Below, one piece after another: positions 6,216-8,647 of a DNA stretch of 8,647 nucleotides; the first letter of the stretch is position 1; the number at the start of each line of letters is the position of its first letter. The translations under genes and the position numbers were made by a program. The stretch lies in NCBI GenBank assembly GCA_937920255.1, contig CALDSL010000417.1, positions 1 to 8,647 of the forward strand, given 5' to 3'. The stretch is from an uncultured Anaerolineaceae bacterium. GTDB lineage: Bacteria; Chloroflexota; Anaerolineae; Anaerolineales; Anaerolineaceae. The notes beneath the pieces were generated by a model that searched no databases, had not been told where the DNA came from, and saw only the letters and a list, made by a program, of their open reading frames with translations.

Positions 6216-8647
6216 ATGATCCGCAATCAGAAGGAGAAAAAAGTCGAGGTCACCAAACTGGATGAGATGGACCTGGTTTGTTTTTCTCATTTACGCTGGA
6301 ATTTCGTGTACCAGCGTCCCCAGCACTTGATGAACCGGGTTGCCAAAGAACGCCGCGTGTTTTATGTCGAAGAACCCATCATTGACGCCGGTCCCGCGCG
6401 TTTGGAGATCCGGCAGGAAGGCGACCGGTTGTGGCGCGTCGTTCCCCATCTGCCCGAAAAACTGAACAAAGAAGTATCGCGCGAAGCGCACATCGAACTG
6501 GTGGATAAACTACTGGCCGATCATAATATCAGCCAATACATCGCCTGGTACTATACCCCCATGGCAATGGGCTATACCTACCACCTTAAACCGGCCGTCA
6601 CTGTTTATGATTGCATGGACGAGCTTTCGGCCTTCAACGGCGCGCCCCCACGCATGCTGGAACACGAGCAGGAGTTGCTGGATAAGGCCGATGTGGTCTT
6701 CACCGGCGGCGTCAGCCTGTATGAAGTCAAAAAAGAGCGCCACAACAATGTGCATGCGTTCCCGTCCAGCATCGAAAATCATCACTTTGGCAAAGCCCGC
6801 AGCGTAGATAGCGACCCGATCGACCAGATGCATATACCGCATCCGCGCCTGGGTTTCTTCGGCGTGATCGACGAGCGCTTCGACCTGGACCTGATTGCTG
6901 GTGTAGCGCGGGCCCGCCCCGGCTGGCACTTGGTCATCATCGGCCCGGTGGCCAAGATCGATCCCAGGAAGTTGCCCAAATCCAGCAACATCCACTATCT
7001 TGGCCAAAAAACCTACGAAGATCTGCCCAAATATCTGGGTGGATGGGATGTGGCGCTGCTGCCGTTCGCCCTCAACCGCTCCACCGAATATATCAGTCCG
7101 ACCAAGACGCCCGAGTACCTGGCAGGCGGCATACCGGTGGTTTCCACCCCCATCCGGGATGTGGTTCGCCCGTACGGCGACGAAAAGCTGGTGCATATCG
7201 CCAAAGGCGTGGATGCATTTGTTGCTGCCTGCGAACAGGCGCTGGATGCCGGCTGGGACCGCAAGGCGTGGTTGAAGAAAGTGGATGCCTTCCTGTCCAA
7301 GAACTCGTGGGATTACACCTATACCCGCATGATGCAGTTGATCGAATCCGGGTTGTACGCCGGCCCCGGGTACGATAACAAGTACACCAGCAAAAACGCC
7401 GGTCCCACCGGCTTGCCGACTGCCGCGTTCACGGCGCTATCACTTGACCTGGAGCCGGAGCAGACCGATCTTAACCCGCGCGGTCCTTCCAGCATGTTCG
7501 ATTATCTCATCGTCGGCGCGGGCTTTGCCGGCAGCGTGCTGGCCGAGCGGCTGGCCGCCGGCTCGGGCAAACGCGTGCTGCTGATCGACAAGCGCAACCA
7601 CATCGGCGGCAACGCCTACGATCATTACAATGAGGATGGGCTTCTGGTGCACAAGTACGGGCCACATATCTTCCACACCAACGCGCGCGAGGTGTTCGAA
7701 TACCTCGGCCGCTTTACCGAATGGCGGCAATATGAGCACCATGTGCTCGCCAGCGTCGACGGCCAGTTGCTGCCCATTCCCATCAACCTGGATACGATCA
7801 ACAAGCTCTACGGCCTCAACCTGACCGCGCAGGATCTGCCCAAGTTCTACGAATCCGTAGCCGAGCCGCGCGACCCGATCCGCACCTCGGAGGATGTGGT
7901 GGTCAGCAAGGTCGGCCGCGAGCTGTACGAGAAATTCTTCCGCAACTACACCCGAAAGCAGTGGGATCTTGACCCCTCGCAACTCGACGCCCAGGTGACG
8001 GCGCGCGTGCCGGTGCGCTTTAACCGCGACAGCCGCTATTTCACCGACACCTACCAGTCGATGCCGCTGCATGGGTACACGCGCATGTTCGAGCGCATGC
8101 TCGACCATCCCAACATCAAGATCATGCTCAACACCGACTACCATGAGGTGCTGGATCTGATCAACTTCCGCGAAATGATCTTCACCGGTCCGGTGGATGA
8201 GTATTTCAACTTTGTTTATGGTAAACTCCCCTACCGGTCGTTGGATTTCAAGTTCGAAACCCACAACAAAGAGTGGTACCAGCCCGAAGCGGTGGTCAAC
8301 TTCCCCAACGAGCACCTGTACACCCGCGTGACCGAGTTCAAGTATCTCACCGGGCAGGTTCATCCAAAAACCACCATCGTCTACGAGCATCCTACCGCGG
8401 AAGGCGACCCGTACTACCCCATTCCGCGGCCGGAAAACGCAGAACTTTACAAGCAGTATCAGAAGTTGGCCGCTTCGACGCCGGGTGTGTATTTTGCCGG
8501 GCGGCTGGCTACGTACAAGTATTACAACATGGACCAGGTAGTGGCCCAGGCGCTGACCCTGTACAGCAAAATCGCCGGCGTGCGCGAAGGCCAGGCGGCC
8601 AAAACGCACACGCCCCACTACCTTCCGGTAAGCCTGCCGCGTTCGGC
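6216..8647 (+). CDS. glf: GT-B glycosyltransferase fused to UDP-galactopyranose mutase (3' end beyond window)
   Basis: One uninterrupted frame of 810 codons, open at the window edge. Residues about 20-400 are a GT-B transferase: opening motif FSHLRWNFVYQRPQHL (23-38), YDCMDE (131-136), and the donor-site stretch ISPTKTPEYLAGGIPVVSTP (293-312, E300). A Pro/Gly/Thr-rich linker (about 385-426) leads to a full-length-looking Glf domain from M427. Its marks are FAD-binding VGAGFAG (433-439), KRNHIGGNAYD, YGPHIFHTN, KQW, PVRF with R601, YTRVTEF with R704, YYPIP, GRL (R763) and YKYYNMDQ (766-773). R601 and R704 match the substrate-binding arginines of known mutases. Glf converts UDP-galactopyranose to UDP-galactofuranose using reduced FAD. 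The fused transferase may use that product directly; this is inference. The internal ATG at 7494 has no ribosome site, so separate translation is unlikely. AAGGA lies 10 bases before the chosen ATG. Confidence 0.92.
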   Translation, partial: MIRNQKEKKVEVTKLDEMDLVCFSHLRWNFVYQRPQHLMNRVAKERRVFYVEEPIIDAGPARLEIRQEGDRLWRVVPHLPEKLNKEVSREAHIELVDKLLADHNISQYIAWYYTPMAMGYTYHLKPAVTVYDCMDELSAFNGAPPRMLEHEQELLDKADVVFTGGVSLYEVKKERHNNVHAFPSSIENHHFGKARSVDSDPIDQMHIPHPRLGFFGVIDERFDLDLIAGVARARPGWHLVIIGPVAKIDPRKLPKSSNIHYLGQKTYEDLPKYLGGWDVALLPFALNRSTEYISPTKTPEYLAGGIPVVSTPIRDVVRPYGDEKLVHIAKGVDAFVAACEQALDAGWDRKAWLKKVDAFLSKNSWDYTYTRMMQLIESGLYAGPGYDNKYTSKNAGPTGLPTAAFTALSLDLEPEQTDLNPRGPSSMFDYLIVGAGFAGSVLAERLAAGSGKRVLLIDKRNHIGGNAYDHYNEDGLLVHKYGPHIFHTNAREVFEYLGRFTEWRQYEHHVLASVDGQLLPIPINLDTINKLYGLNLTAQDLPKFYESVAEPRDPIRTSEDVVVSKVGRELYEKFFRNYTRKQWDLDPSQLDAQVTARVPVRFNRDSRYFTDTYQSMPLHGYTRMFERMLDHPNIKIMLNTDYHEVLDLINFREMIFTGPVDEYFNFVYGKLPYRSLDFKFETHNKEWYQPEAVVNFPNEHLYTRVTEFKYLTGQVHPKTTIVYEHPTAEGDPYYPIPRPENAELYKQYQKLAASTPGVYFAGRLATYKYYNMDQVVAQALTLYSKIAGVREGQAAKTHTPHYLPVSLPRS

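Noticed and set aside
7440..8618. Minus-strand open frame of 392 codons opposite the Glf domain
   Set aside because: The plus strand encodes conserved mutase motifs throughout. The minus product is Val/His-rich, typical of an antisense shadow.
7494..8647. Glf as a separate gene starting at the internal ATG 7494
   Set aside because: The upstream frame is continuous with the GT domain, no stop intervenes, and there is no ribosome site before 7494.

Overview
This GC-rich window looks like the chromosome of a free-living bacterium. The gene mix is a membrane MutS-like ATPase, a bacterial PIG-V-type mannosyltransferase, a YtxH-like stress protein and large fused glycosyltransferases. That would suit Chloroflexota (Anaerolineae-like), but the assignment is an impression from gene content and composition, not a demonstrated placement.

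Layout. (1) Bases 1-1661, minus strand: the 3'-truncated gene of a membrane-anchored MutS-family ATPase. (2) 1662-1787: a divergent promoter region with a perfect 17-bp palindrome between two promoter candidates. (3) 1788-2966, plus strand: a multi-spanning PIG-V-like mannosyltransferase, followed by a strong bidirectional terminator. (4) 3046-3489, minus strand: a convergent YtxH-domain protein with its own sigma70-type promoter. (5) 3490-4282: a long stretch with little clear coding. It contains three chained inverted repeats around the motif CCCTAAA, a plus-strand promoter candidate, one doubtful 110-codon ORF and a leader-like stretch. (6) 4283-6163, plus strand: a 626-residue protein joining a GT-A (GT2) domain to a GT-B-like domain. 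(7) 6216 to the window end, plus strand: an 810+-residue protein in which a GT-B glycosyltransferase is fused in one uninterrupted frame to a complete-looking UDP-galactopyranose mutase (Glf).

Function. The last two genes lie 52 bases apart on the same strand and probably form an operon for a galactofuranose-containing surface glycan. Glf makes UDP-galactofuranose, and the transferase domains would place this and other sugars. The PIG-V-like enzyme is also a glycan gene, but it is separated from the operon by a terminator and a convergent gene, so it is probably a separate transcription unit. The most notable features are the two multidomain glycosyltransferases, especially the GT-Glf fusion. 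Next are the palindrome between the divergent promoters and the chained inverted repeats next to the ytxH-like promoter.
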